Below, piece by piece: positions 1 through 7,283 of a stretch of DNA of 64,000 nt. How positions within the stretch are numbered: the stretch's first letter is position 1; each line of letters starts with the position of its first letter. Below the pieces are notes generated by a model. It was not told the DNA's origin, did not search any database, and worked only from the letters and a program-made list of their open reading frames with translations. The translations under genes were made by a program, and so were the position numbers. The stretch is from Candidatus Roseilinea sp. (GTDB lineage Bacteria > Chloroflexota > Anaerolineae > J036 > Brachytrichaceae): contig JANWYN010000040.1 in NCBI GenBank assembly GCA_025055235.1, positions 1 through 64,000 of the forward strand, in the 5' to 3' direction.

Positions 1-320
1 GCCAGGAACGGCACGCCGGCGAAGAGATACGGGTTCCACAGGGGCAGCTCGCCGTCGGCCAGCGACCCGATGATGAAGCGCTTCCAGGGATAGTTCTCCA
101 GGATCAGGTCGGAGAGCAGCTCGTTCTGGGGGACGGTAATGCCGAACGAGGGCGCCGCGGACTTGAACGGTTGCCAGGCGAACAGGTTATCTGCGGGGAG
201 CAGGGTGTAGCCGCCGACGGTGACCGGGAGGAACAGCGCCAGCGGCAAGAGCATGAGCAGCACAATGCACGCCGCAGTGGCCACACGCGGCCGCTTCAGC
301 CATGACAGCAACGATTGCAT
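1..320 (-). CDS. Membrane protein, YfhO-like (5' part only)
   Basis: Leftward open frame from an ATG at 320 that runs off the window edge, so only the first 106 residues are visible. Residues 16-40 form a hydrophobic segment typical of a first transmembrane helix. It is followed by an extracytoplasmic-looking stretch with 'PADNLFAWQPF', 'NELLSDLILENYPWKRF' and 'GELPLWNPYLFAGVPFLA'. This pattern (disposable head, then a 'G-E-L-P-L-W-N-P' block) is characteristic of the large bacterial YfhO-like and related polytopic membrane proteins associated with glycosylation. The remainder lies outside the window, so the family call cannot be completed. No Shine-Dalgarno sequence is obvious before the ATG. 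Confidence 0.6.
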   Translation of the reverse strand, partial: MQSLLSWLKRPRVATAACIVLLMLLPLALFLPVTVGGYTLLPADNLFAWQPFKSAAPSFGITVPQNELLSDLILENYPWKRFIIGSLADGELPLWNPYLFAGVPFL

Positions 321-943
321 TGGCCGAAATGTTACCTTAACGGTTTGGCGCTGAGTTCACGCCTGGGCTCTCCCGCAGCTACATCCGCGCAGCGCGGTGA
401 TGGGTTGTGGTGTGACGAAGAAGATGCGAGCGAGGGGTGAGTAGGATGTCTAAATTTGTGCTGCTCGAGGATGTGCGGCTCGCTCTCACAAAATCGTGTG
501 TGTTGCAGACGACACATCTATCGCGCGACTGACAAGATAGGGAATGCGCGCAGGGCTTCGTCGCGGGTGAGCATCGCGCTCCTTTGCCAAATGAGTGAGC
601 CAGGCGATGACTTCGGATTCCTCCATCCCTGTGGGATGGCGTTTGTGGTGAAAGAGGATGAAGCGGGTGAATCACTAGACGTAAGACTTGTCCGTGCTGT
701 AAGCATCATGGAGGTGGCGCATCGCATCGCAGAGCTGACCAAGTAAGCGAGGTGGCTTCGGAGTATTCGGCGTGGCTTGTTTTGTCTCCGCAGGGCTTTC
801 AATGGTGCTGATTGTCAGTTGTTTGCACGAATTTGCAAGATAAGCCGCAGGATTACACAGAGCCAAGGCTTTTTGACAAATGTGAGGTTATCCCGCAGAA
901 TTGCAGCAGAATACTAAGTCGGGCGGCACATTTCACCACCATA
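321..943. other. Gene-poor gap with possible gene remnant
   Basis: About 620 bases between the leftward membrane protein and the rightward methylase. The only protein-like stretch is 591-746 on the plus strand: 51 residues with 'DDFGFLHPCGMAFVV' and 'LDVRLVRAVSIMEVAH', acidic then amphipathic helical in character. It could be the tail of a decayed gene, but no family is recognised. On the minus strand, an ATG near 570 preceded by a good AGGAG gives only 18 codons before a stop. Base composition becomes AT-rich from about 790 onward, marking the left edge of the accessory island. No convincing attC, attI or tRNA edge was found here. Confidence 0.35.
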
Positions 944-1777
944 ATGACGTTAAATCAAAAGCTCTTGATACGTTATCCCGGCGGGAAGCGCCGCTTACTA
1001 GTTTTTTTACAGCATCGTCTTCCTATCGTTAATAATATTGATGGGAGATATGTAGAACCGTTTGTCGGAAGTGGGGCTGTTTTTTTCTATCTGCAACCCA
1101 CAAGAGCAATACTTTCAGATGTAAACCCAGAGTTAATAGACCTATACCGAGCCATAAGGTATGCTCCAAGAAAAGTTTGGGCAACTTATTGCGGGTTTGG
1201 GAATACGAAATCCGATTATCATTACATTCGAGATGAATATGAGCCTAAGACGCTTATTGAGAGAGCCTCCAGAACACTATATCTCAATCGTACATGCTTC
1301 AAGGGAATGTGGCGTCATAATCGGGAGGGACGTTTCAATGTGGGATACGGTGGACAGGAGCGACGATGGGTAATTACCGAAGAAGATCTTGTTTTTTGTG
1401 CTTCCGTATTACGCAGAGTATCTCTGAGATGTGAAGACTTTCAGCCCATCATTGATCAAACGCAAAAAGGCGATTTCATTTTCCTTGACCCTCCTTACCG
1501 TCCCGGCCACAAAGAATGTTCAAACAGCCATTACGTTTGGCACCAATTTAGATACAGTGATTACGAAAGACTCGCGAATTCCCTTCAATGTGCAAAATCG
1601 CGGGGTGTTAGATGGGCAATGACCATTTCATCTCATGAAGACATATTACAGCTGCTTAAAGGAAGCTATGTATTAAGAATTCCCCGCGGAACAGGCAAGA
1701 TGCCTGGCATTATTACATCTGATTCTGGAGAAGTGCTTGTCACATCCTACTCGATCGAAGGTGGAAAGAGAATATGA
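944..1777 (+). CDS. Dam-type adenine-N6 DNA methyltransferase (D12 class)
   Basis: Predicted S-adenosylmethionine-dependent adenine-N6 methylase of 277 residues. Motifs in order: 'YPGGK' (11-15), the SAM-binding block 'EPFVGSG' (38-44), 'DVNPEL' (59-64), 'LNRTCFKG' (114-121) and the catalytic 'DPPY' (182-185). This order and the length are those of the Dam/D12 family. An upstream in-frame ATG exists at 812, but the extra 44 residues do not resemble a methylase N-terminus, so the start at 944 just before 'LIRYPGGK' is preferred. The stop codon overlaps the ATG of the next gene, so translation is probably coupled. DNA is strikingly AT-rich with A and T runs unlike the flanking chromosome, indicating horizontal acquisition. 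Likely role: self-protection by methylation within the operon. Target sequence unknown. Confidence 0.9.
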   Translation: MTLNQKLLIRYPGGKRRLLVFLQHRLPIVNNIDGRYVEPFVGSGAVFFYLQPTRAILSDVNPELIDLYRAIRYAPRKVWATYCGFGNTKSDYHYIRDEYEPKTLIERASRTLYLNRTCFKGMWRHNREGRFNVGYGGQERRWVITEEDLVFCASVLRRVSLRCEDFQPIIDQTQKGDFIFLDPPYRPGHKECSNSHYVWHQFRYSDYERLANSLQCAKSRGVRWAMTISSHEDILQLLKGSYVLRIPRGTGKMPGIITSDSGEVLVTSYSIEGGKRI

Positions 1778-3780
1778 AAGACTTTTTCAATAGCGCGGCT
1801 CAACAGCGTCATCCTTTACGAGTTCTCAAGGACTTTCTTGACAGAGAACAAGCTAATGAGCTTGCCAAGAAATACGATGAGATGCGATTTGTGGGCTATG
1901 TTCTCGATATAAACTATAACACTGTCACGATAATTACCTCCGACCCTTATAAAGTTGCAGTTGGTGGTATACCGCGCAATTCGTTGCTAATAATGACGCC
2001 TGCGAAACAAGAGAGAATAGCCACTCCCCACTTCACGCTCCTGCGTGTTCTGGACGCGGCTCCTACGCCATTGAGTAAGGAGACACAGCAGACATATTTT
2101 GAGCTACAAAAAAAGTCAATGCCAGAGCTCGACATTTTCACGCAGTCCGAGCTACAGTGGGGAGCATTAAATACGGAAGTGCTTGGAATGTTCTATCCCC
2201 ATCCTGAGAAACAAGATGCAGTAGAGTTCTCGGGGGACATGAACAATTTTGTCAGTGCTCACAAGTATCGCGTCTACGCTCCTGATGCTGCTATCTTGGA
2301 CCTAGTGATAAATTCACTTGTCTCGCAAGACAAGAGATTCAAGATAGGCGCTTTGCGACTGACAGAATGTCGGCTACCGTTGCCAGACAAACCGCTTTTG
2401 CAAGTTCCAGTTTACGTATCCCCAAGGGATTTTCTTGCATCTCGAACAGCGATGTTTGGGAAAACTCGTCTTGGTAAATCCAACGTCGTGAAACTTATCG
2501 CCCAGAGTATTCTTGATGCTACTGTGCAAGACAGCAATGTAGGGCAACTGATTTTTGACATCAATGGTGAATATGCAAACGATAACTCGCAGGACGGCAG
2601 CAAATCTCTGAGAAGCGCCAATCCTGATCGTTGTGTTGTTTATGCACTGACCCCTAAACCCGCTACTCCTTCTCGGCCCTTGAAACTGAATTTTTACGAA
2701 CAGCCTGACACGGCGCAGAATATCTTGGCGAGCCTAATTACTCAAGATAATCGCGCCACATCGGATTATATTCGCCGCTTCATGAGCGTTGAGCTTTTGT
2801 CATTGGAAGAAATCAAAAAAATGAATGCGGGAAGTGAGAAAACGCGAATTTACCGCAAAATACAAATGTTTTGGGCCATACTCCAAAAGGCTGGCTTTCA
2901 GGCGGACGAAAAACGGCTAATAGCCACAGCACCATCAGGTCAACCTCCAAGCGGATTTAATCCTGGTTTCAGGCAAGAGTTGCGAAGTGCAGCATATTCT
3001 GCTACTGGAGTTCAGACTGTGCCACAGCCGCCTCGAACATTAGACGATCTTATGCGTGAGATGGAGATTATAGCCAGGTTTCGACGGGACAATCCGAGTA
3101 ATCCAAGCTTGACCAGCCAGAGTGGCAATGCGCTTTTTGATCCAGATGACATCGCGCTACTAGAGTTTCTTGAGCCGCCTCCTGGCCGAAGTGGCCCAGC
3201 AATAATCCAACCATACCGCATTTATCATCATCCTCAAGCAAGCGATTTCGTAAAAGAGATCCTGAAGCTCTTGGATGATGGCAAGACTGTCATACTCGAC
3301 TTGGGTAATGCTCATCCTGTGCTTTTGGAATACTTCTCAGATTTGTTATCCAAAGCCGTTTTCAGTCACCAAGTTGACAAGTTTAGCAATGACAAGTTGG
3401 GAGATAAATACATTCAACTGTACTTTGAAGAAGCTCATAACCTCTTTCCACGCCAGAAAGAGCCAAAGGACATCTATAGCCGCTTTGCAAAGGAAGGAGC
3501 AAAGTACCATATAGGGATTGTCTATTCAACACAATCCCCGTCCACAATAAGTGGCGATCTTTTGGCTCAAACTGAGAATTTCTTTGTTGCTCATATGTCA
3601 TCGCAAGATGAAGTGAACGTGCTGGCGAAAATGAACGTGGCTTATGAAAGCATGAAGGATGACATATTGCGTGCAAAAACGCCAGGATATATTCGAATGC
3701 TAACCCGTTCGCACAGATTTGTTGTACCGATACAAGCGCTGAAATTTGAGCCGAATGCCAGTCAACCATCACTATTGTGA
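1774..3780 (+). CDS. HerA-type hexameric DNA translocase ATPase
   Basis: A 668-residue ATPase of the HerA/FtsK superfamily. The N-terminal ~200 residues are beta-rich, like the HerA-ATP-synthase barrel. Walker A is 'GKTRLGKS' (229-236), followed by 'NVVKLIAQSI'. A strand ending in 'VILDLGNAH' lies around 506-514. Walker B is 'LYFEEAHNLFP' (around 549-559), with Glu where Asp is more common. 'YSTQSP' (584-589) plus 'TENFFVAHM' match the HerA sensor/arginine-finger region. HerA proteins form hexameric rings that pump DNA and work with NurA nucleases. The ATG overlaps the methylase stop (ATGA), and nine bases separate its stop from the NurA-like gene, so the three form one operon. The AT-rich composition matches its neighbours. 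It has the size of a full-length HerA and no visible damage. Confidence 0.85.
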   Translation: MKDFFNSAAQQRHPLRVLKDFLDREQANELAKKYDEMRFVGYVLDINYNTVTIITSDPYKVAVGGIPRNSLLIMTPAKQERIATPHFTLLRVLDAAPTPLSKETQQTYFELQKKSMPELDIFTQSELQWGALNTEVLGMFYPHPEKQDAVEFSGDMNNFVSAHKYRVYAPDAAILDLVINSLVSQDKRFKIGALRLTECRLPLPDKPLLQVPVYVSPRDFLASRTAMFGKTRLGKSNVVKLIAQSILDATVQDSNVGQLIFDINGEYANDNSQDGSKSLRSANPDRCVVYALTPKPATPSRPLKLNFYEQPDTAQNILASLITQDNRATSDYIRRFMSVELLSLEEIKKMNAGSEKTRIYRKIQMFWAILQKAGFQADEKRLIATAPSGQPPSGFNPGFRQELRSAAYSATGVQTVPQPPRTLDDLMREMEIIARFRRDNPSNPSLTSQSGNALFDPDDIALLEFLEPPPGRSGPAIIQPYRIYHHPQASDFVKEILKLLDDGKTVILDLGNAHPVLLEYFSDLLSKAVFSHQVDKFSNDKLGDKYIQLYFEEAHNLFPRQKEPKDIYSRFAKEGAKYHIGIVYSTQSPSTISGDLLAQTENFFVAHMSSQDEVNVLAKMNVAYESMKDDILRAKTPGYIRMLTRSHRFVVPIQALKFEPNASQPSLL

Positions 3781-3789
3781 GTCAAATAT

Positions 3790-5130
3790 ATGCCATATCA
3801 AGCAGGAAGAAATCTGCCAGGTGAACATGCCAGTAAGCTTGGGCATTTAGAAGTACTTAAGAGTCCACTAGTCCAACAAATTGTTGATAATTTTGAGCAG
3901 CCTGAAGCGGTAGAAACCTCCACTAATATCAAGTGGGAGCCCTTCCCGCATCTTGGCGAACCTCTTGATTTAGTCTTTGCTGTTGACGGTTCGTGGCAAC
4001 CCGTGACAGATGAACGTCCACCGCACAAAAGTATCGCGTTTATCAAGACAGCCTTGATGAAGGTAGATCAAATTGCCTTAAGCCGAATTGATAAAGATGA
4101 ACCGCATCCTTTGGCGCTACGAGACTTGATGGCTGAAGCCGCCTTATATCATGCAACCGCTTTTCCCTTAAAACACGTCTATTCTAAAGGACTCAGTGTC
4201 TACGATGCAATTCGCCAGATTATTTTCGAGTCACTTAAGGACGCTTCTCTTAACGGGGAAGTGATGGAAACATTTAAGTGGCTTGCTTATGAAAAGTGGT
4301 CTAGCTCACCCCGTTCCTCATTACCCCCTTTCCAATGTCCGCACAGTGAAATTGATGGTGTGGCACATGATGCGACTCTGAGTTTTGATGCGGAAGAAGG
4401 AAAATGTGCGACTTGCGGCAAGAAGATTTTTATCACTGACATGCTCGGTTTTCATTTGGAAATGAGCGAAAATGCCGCATCAGAAAGTGTCGCTACGGCG
4501 TACATGAATATTCATGAGACCTTGCTGTTATTCACAGGTGTTCGCTACTTCTGGGAATCTAGTCGTGAAACGCTCAAACGCAGTTTGTTTCTGAAAGATG
4601 GTCCCTTGCAGATTCGCGCTCAATATTCGAAATTGGTCAACCCTATTAGAAATTTCTTGTTGCATGCTTATTCGCAAGGATATCCTATTAGCATAGTGGG
4701 CCAAGAAAAGACGGGCATCTTTGTTGATCACTTAAATTTATTGCTGGGTAAGAATGTACCATCCAATCACTTTTTTATCCCTGACCACATTTATATTTGT
4801 GAACAGATTCAGAGCAGACCTTCCAGTGGTGCTCCCTACGGAAGAGATACAAACTATGGGGCAAAAGTCTTTATAGTAATGAACGAACGCTGCCGCCTAG
4901 TATTGAACATACCTATTTCCGTTAGAATGAGTGAGTTCATTTACAGTCCTGACTCTTCTAAGCTTATCAATCTCGACAGGATACTGGCTACCCTTCCAGG
5001 GATAATAAGCAGCAGGCACGAAAATGCACTGATCCCGATAGAGATGGCAAACTCCATAGCATCTTTGTCAACATATCCTTCAGCTCAAGTTTTGAAGCTT
5101 TTTGCTGAAGCTATTATCAAACACAAATAG
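3790..5130 (+). CDS. NurA-domain nuclease with zinc-ribbon insert
   Basis: A 446-residue protein recognised as NurA-like by 'FAVDGSWQ' around residues 63-70: the 'DGS' triad supplies a metal-binding Asp (D66) in this RNase H-fold nuclease family. A second conserved-looking block, 'LFLKDGPLQIRAQYS' (266-280), offers another acidic ligand (D270). Between them lies a probable zinc ribbon: C183-P-H185, then C206-A-T-C209. Compared with short archaeal NurA, this protein is long because of the insert. HerA-NurA pairs resect DNA ends in archaea. In bacteria, such pairs beside a methylase suggest restriction of unmethylated foreign DNA; that role is inferred. The gene ends two bases before an attC-like element. 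No signal peptide or membrane segment. Confidence 0.72.
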   Translation: MPYQAGRNLPGEHASKLGHLEVLKSPLVQQIVDNFEQPEAVETSTNIKWEPFPHLGEPLDLVFAVDGSWQPVTDERPPHKSIAFIKTALMKVDQIALSRIDKDEPHPLALRDLMAEAALYHATAFPLKHVYSKGLSVYDAIRQIIFESLKDASLNGEVMETFKWLAYEKWSSSPRSSLPPFQCPHSEIDGVAHDATLSFDAEEGKCATCGKKIFITDMLGFHLEMSENAASESVATAYMNIHETLLLFTGVRYFWESSRETLKRSLFLKDGPLQIRAQYSKLVNPIRNFLLHAYSQGYPISIVGQEKTGIFVDHLNLLLGKNVPSNHFFIPDHIYICEQIQSRPSSGAPYGRDTNYGAKVFIVMNERCRLVLNIPISVRMSEFIYSPDSSKLINLDRILATLPGIISSRHENALIPIEMANSIASLSTYPSAQVLKLFAEAIIKHK

Positions 5131-5132
5131 CT

Positions 5133-5202
5133 GCCCAACAAGTGGTTTCAGCCGACCCACTCCGCTTCGCTACGCGGGCGGCTGAAGCGCAGGCCGTTAG
5201 GC
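5133..5202 (+). repeat. attC-like integron recombination site
   Basis: A 70-bp imperfect palindrome bounded by GCCCAAC (5133-5139, fits RYYYAAC) and GTTAGGC (5196-5202, fits GTTRRRY). The inner arms TTCAGCCG (5147-5154) and CGGCTGAA (5179-5186) are perfectly complementary, and the apex is rich in CGCTTCGC, as in many chromosomal-integron attC sites. It starts two bases after the NurA-like stop codon, and the next ATG (5207) lies four bases after the GTTAGGC box. That is the spacing expected of consecutive gene cassettes. No integron integrase gene is in the window. Confidence 0.82.
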
Positions 5203-5206
5203 ACAT

Positions 5207-5806
5207 ATGAGCATGCCTATGCGCGCGATTCGCCATGCTGTGATTGCACTTCTATTTGCCGGCTGGATCGTCGCTTGTTCGACGACTCGATCGAGCGATC
5301 CGTCACCCGCTCCTTCCCCCGTGCCGTCGTACACACCGGCGACGATTCCATCATCCGCACCATCCGCCTCGGCCTTGGTGGGCATCTGGCAAGCCTCGCC
5401 CAGCATGGGCAGCGGCTGGAACGATACCTACCGGTTTTGGAAGGATGGCAGGTTCCGCTTTCACACCAGTCAGATGAATTGCTCGGCCCGAGAGATTGGC
5501 TATGCGGGTTCCTGGCAGATAGAGGGACAGCAACTGATCCTCTACATCGTGGAGCGATCGGTGATCGAGGGTGGCACGTTGGCACCGGCGGGCCCCGCTT
5601 GCGCCACCCAGTACGAAATTGTGGGAGGCAACCTGGCAGTGCAGTCACTCTACGTGCCTGAAAAGAAGACCCTCGCGCTGAGCGAGATCAAGATGGATGA
5701 TTTTGGCTACGACTTGAAGCGTCCGACTGTTTTCATCGCCGATCAGCAATATTGGCAATTCGATACCGACCCCGAGGCTTATCCCGAATCCTCTCCCACC
5801 CGGTAG
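5207..5806 (+). CDS. Secreted lipoprotein, lipocalin-like, probable cassette gene
   Basis: 199 residues with a type II signal peptide. A basic start and hydrophobic core are followed by lipobox 'IVAC' (Cys at 24), then a Ser/Pro/Thr/Ala-rich linker to about residue 55. The globular part begins 'LVGIWQASPSMGSGW' and alternates short beta-like stretches ('YRFWKDGRFRF', 'GYAGSWQIEGQQLILYIV'). This resembles small 'lipocalin-like' proteins that open with a G-x-W motif, but no function can be assigned. Two Cys at about 91 and 129 could form a disulfide. The ATG follows directly on the attC-like site, as in integron cassettes. No intact attC follows the gene; only a weak half-similarity lies around 5824-5860. 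Confidence 0.7.
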   Translation: MSMPMRAIRHAVIALLFAGWIVACSTTRSSDPSPAPSPVPSYTPATIPSSAPSASALVGIWQASPSMGSGWNDTYRFWKDGRFRFHTSQMNCSAREIGYAGSWQIEGQQLILYIVERSVIEGGTLAPAGPACATQYEIVGGNLAVQSLYVPEKKTLALSEIKMDDFGYDLKRPTVFIADQQYWQFDTDPEAYPESSPTR

Positions 5807-5940
5807 CGGTCTTTATTGGTGGTATTCGCTTGATCAGCCGGCTTCTCGCTTCGCTGCCATTGCCTTTTTGCGACCCTACCGATCCGTTTGTGCCCGGAAT
5901 GGCAATCAACATCGCTGACGCTCAGTAGAATCGCTTTCGA

Positions 5941-6465
5941 ATGAACCGGAGAATCCCTAAATTAACCGTTGCCTCCTTCCAACCGGGCGAACAGGTGATC
6001 TGGTGGAAACGCATCCCGGGCGGCGACTACGTTTATCCCGTGCCGGCGGTCGTGATCGGTGCGACGGCAAAGCGTATCAAGATTCAGGCAGACGACGATG
6101 GACAAGCCGTCATCCGCTACGTGCCCCCGGAGAGCCTCCAGAAGCGGCCTGCAACCTATGAAGCGCAGACGCAGGAATACGTCTTGGAATTGCTTCGCCA
6201 GGAGCGCTCCTATCTCACTGCCGAGTACGGCGTCAAACGCATTGGAGTCTTCGGCTCGTATGCCAAAGGCTCGGCGAACGAGACGAGCGATGTGGACATC
6301 ATCGTGGAGTTCGAACGTCCCCTGGGGTTCAAGTTCATCGAGTTCGCTGAGCATCTCGAACGCCTGCTCGGCAGAAAGGTGGATGTGTTGACCCCCGCCG
6401 GGCTTCGAGGAATCAGAATCCCTCACATCGCACGAGACATTGCGGAGAGCATCGTGTATGTCTGA
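5941..6465 (+). CDS. mntA: MntA-type nucleotidyltransferase antitoxin with fused N-terminal SH3-like domain
   Basis: 174 residues in two parts. Residues 1-72 form a small beta-rich module ('FQPGEQVIWWKRIPGG', 'AKRIKIQADDDG', 'IRYVPPESLQ') that resembles SH3-like domains and probably derives from a separate small protein. Residues 75-174 are a minimal nucleotidyltransferase with the family motif 'GSYAKGSANETSDVD' (around 104-118) and a following 'IIVEF'. MntA antitoxins neutralise HepT RNase toxins by AMPylating a Tyr near the HepT active site. The gene overlaps the ATG of the downstream hepT-like frame, the usual order. The fused N-terminal domain is unusual. It sits at the right end of the accessory island, back in GC-rich DNA. 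Confidence 0.85.
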   Translation: MNRRIPKLTVASFQPGEQVIWWKRIPGGDYVYPVPAVVIGATAKRIKIQADDDGQAVIRYVPPESLQKRPATYEAQTQEYVLELLRQERSYLTAEYGVKRIGVFGSYAKGSANETSDVDIIVEFERPLGFKFIEFAEHLERLLGRKVDVLTPAGLRGIRIPHIARDIAESIVYV

Positions 6466-6798
6466 GCGGACAGACAGGGACTTCCTGAGCGACATTCAAG
6501 AAGCGATCCGTCGCATGGCGGAATACACAACAGGCGGGTCTTCTTGGAAGACGCGAAGACGCAGGACGCCGTCATTCGTAACCTTGAGATCATTGGCGAA
6601 GCAACGAAGCACCTGTCGAAGGAATTCAGAGAGCGACACCCCGATATCCCCTGGAAGAGCATGGCTGGCGCGCGAGACCGATTGATACACCACTATTTTG
6701 GCGTCAACCTCGACATCGTATGGCGAATCGTAACGGATGAATTGCTCGAGGTGGCTTCACGACTCACCGAAATTTTGCGCGAAGAAGACAACGCCTGA
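6458..6798 (+). pseudogene. hepT: HepT-type RNase toxin gene, frameshifted
   Basis: Frame one, from the ATG at 6458, reads 'MSERTDRDFLSDIQEAIR' and then 'RMAEYTTGG', a normal HepT N-terminus. Homology then jumps to another frame at 6541: 'FLEDAKTQDAVIRNLEII', then 'GEATKHL', 'RDRLIHHYFGVN' and an end at 6798. Compared with typical HepT proteins, about three residues plus a reading-frame shift are missing around 6536-6540, so a small deletion is likely. The Rx4-6H catalytic motif ('RDRLIHHY') survives in the second half, but no single frame encodes the whole protein. It overlaps mntA by eight bases. The toxin is therefore probably inactive, leaving an orphan antitoxin. A sequencing error would be the alternative. 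Confidence 0.8.
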
Positions 6799-7283
6799 TC
6801 ACCGTCTGTTCAGGGAGAGCGCCTGCCCTCGCATCTCCCCAAGAACCCGGCCCGCACATGCCAGACAGCCGCCGTCAGCCGCGCAGTGCAGCCGTCCACG
6901 TCGTAGGTCGGCTTAGCCTCGGTGAGCTCAACGCCGCGCGTATGCGAACGGGGCTGCACTTGTCACGAAGACACAAATCGCTTCGCACCTTCGTAGTCCT
7001 CCCGAGGACGGAAGAAGCCGCGCGCCGTTTCGGACGCCTGCGCACCAGGCATCCGGAACGGCGCGCGTCCTCTTTCCTGAAGAGCGGGTGCGATGTGCTG
7101 CGATGTCCCCGACCAGATTCACACCAACAACTTCCAACCCTCACTGCTTGAAGCAGGCTGCGATGTGCTGCGATGCGCCCCGCCCATGCTGGAGTCTACC
7201 ACAAACATGATACAAAGTAAATGCAAACATTTGACAAGGCTTGTTTTTGCCGCTTCGAGCCCGGCGCAGTAACATTCCAACCC
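6799..7283. other. Non-coding gap with hairpin and short direct repeat
   Basis: About 485 bases without a credible gene. It holds a 19-bp inverted repeat with two mismatches (7020-7038 against 7048-7066, nine-base loop). A 17-bp direct repeat TGCGATGTGCTGCGATG lies at 7089-7105 and 7159-7175, each copy preceded by GAAG and followed by CCCCG within a few bases. Open frames across this interval on both strands are Arg/Ala-rich and look like composition artefacts. A TTGACA lies at 7231-7236 ahead of the amidohydrolase gene, but no good -10 box was found at the right distance. Confidence 0.6.

Noticed and set aside
812-943. N-terminal extension of the methylase from an ATG at 812
   Set aside because: The 44 extra residues do not resemble a methylase N-terminus; the family pattern begins right after the ATG at 944.
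6858-7151. Arg-rich open frames on both strands upstream of the amidohydrolase
   Set aside because: No motif, and they run through a hairpin and direct repeats. Composition artefact.
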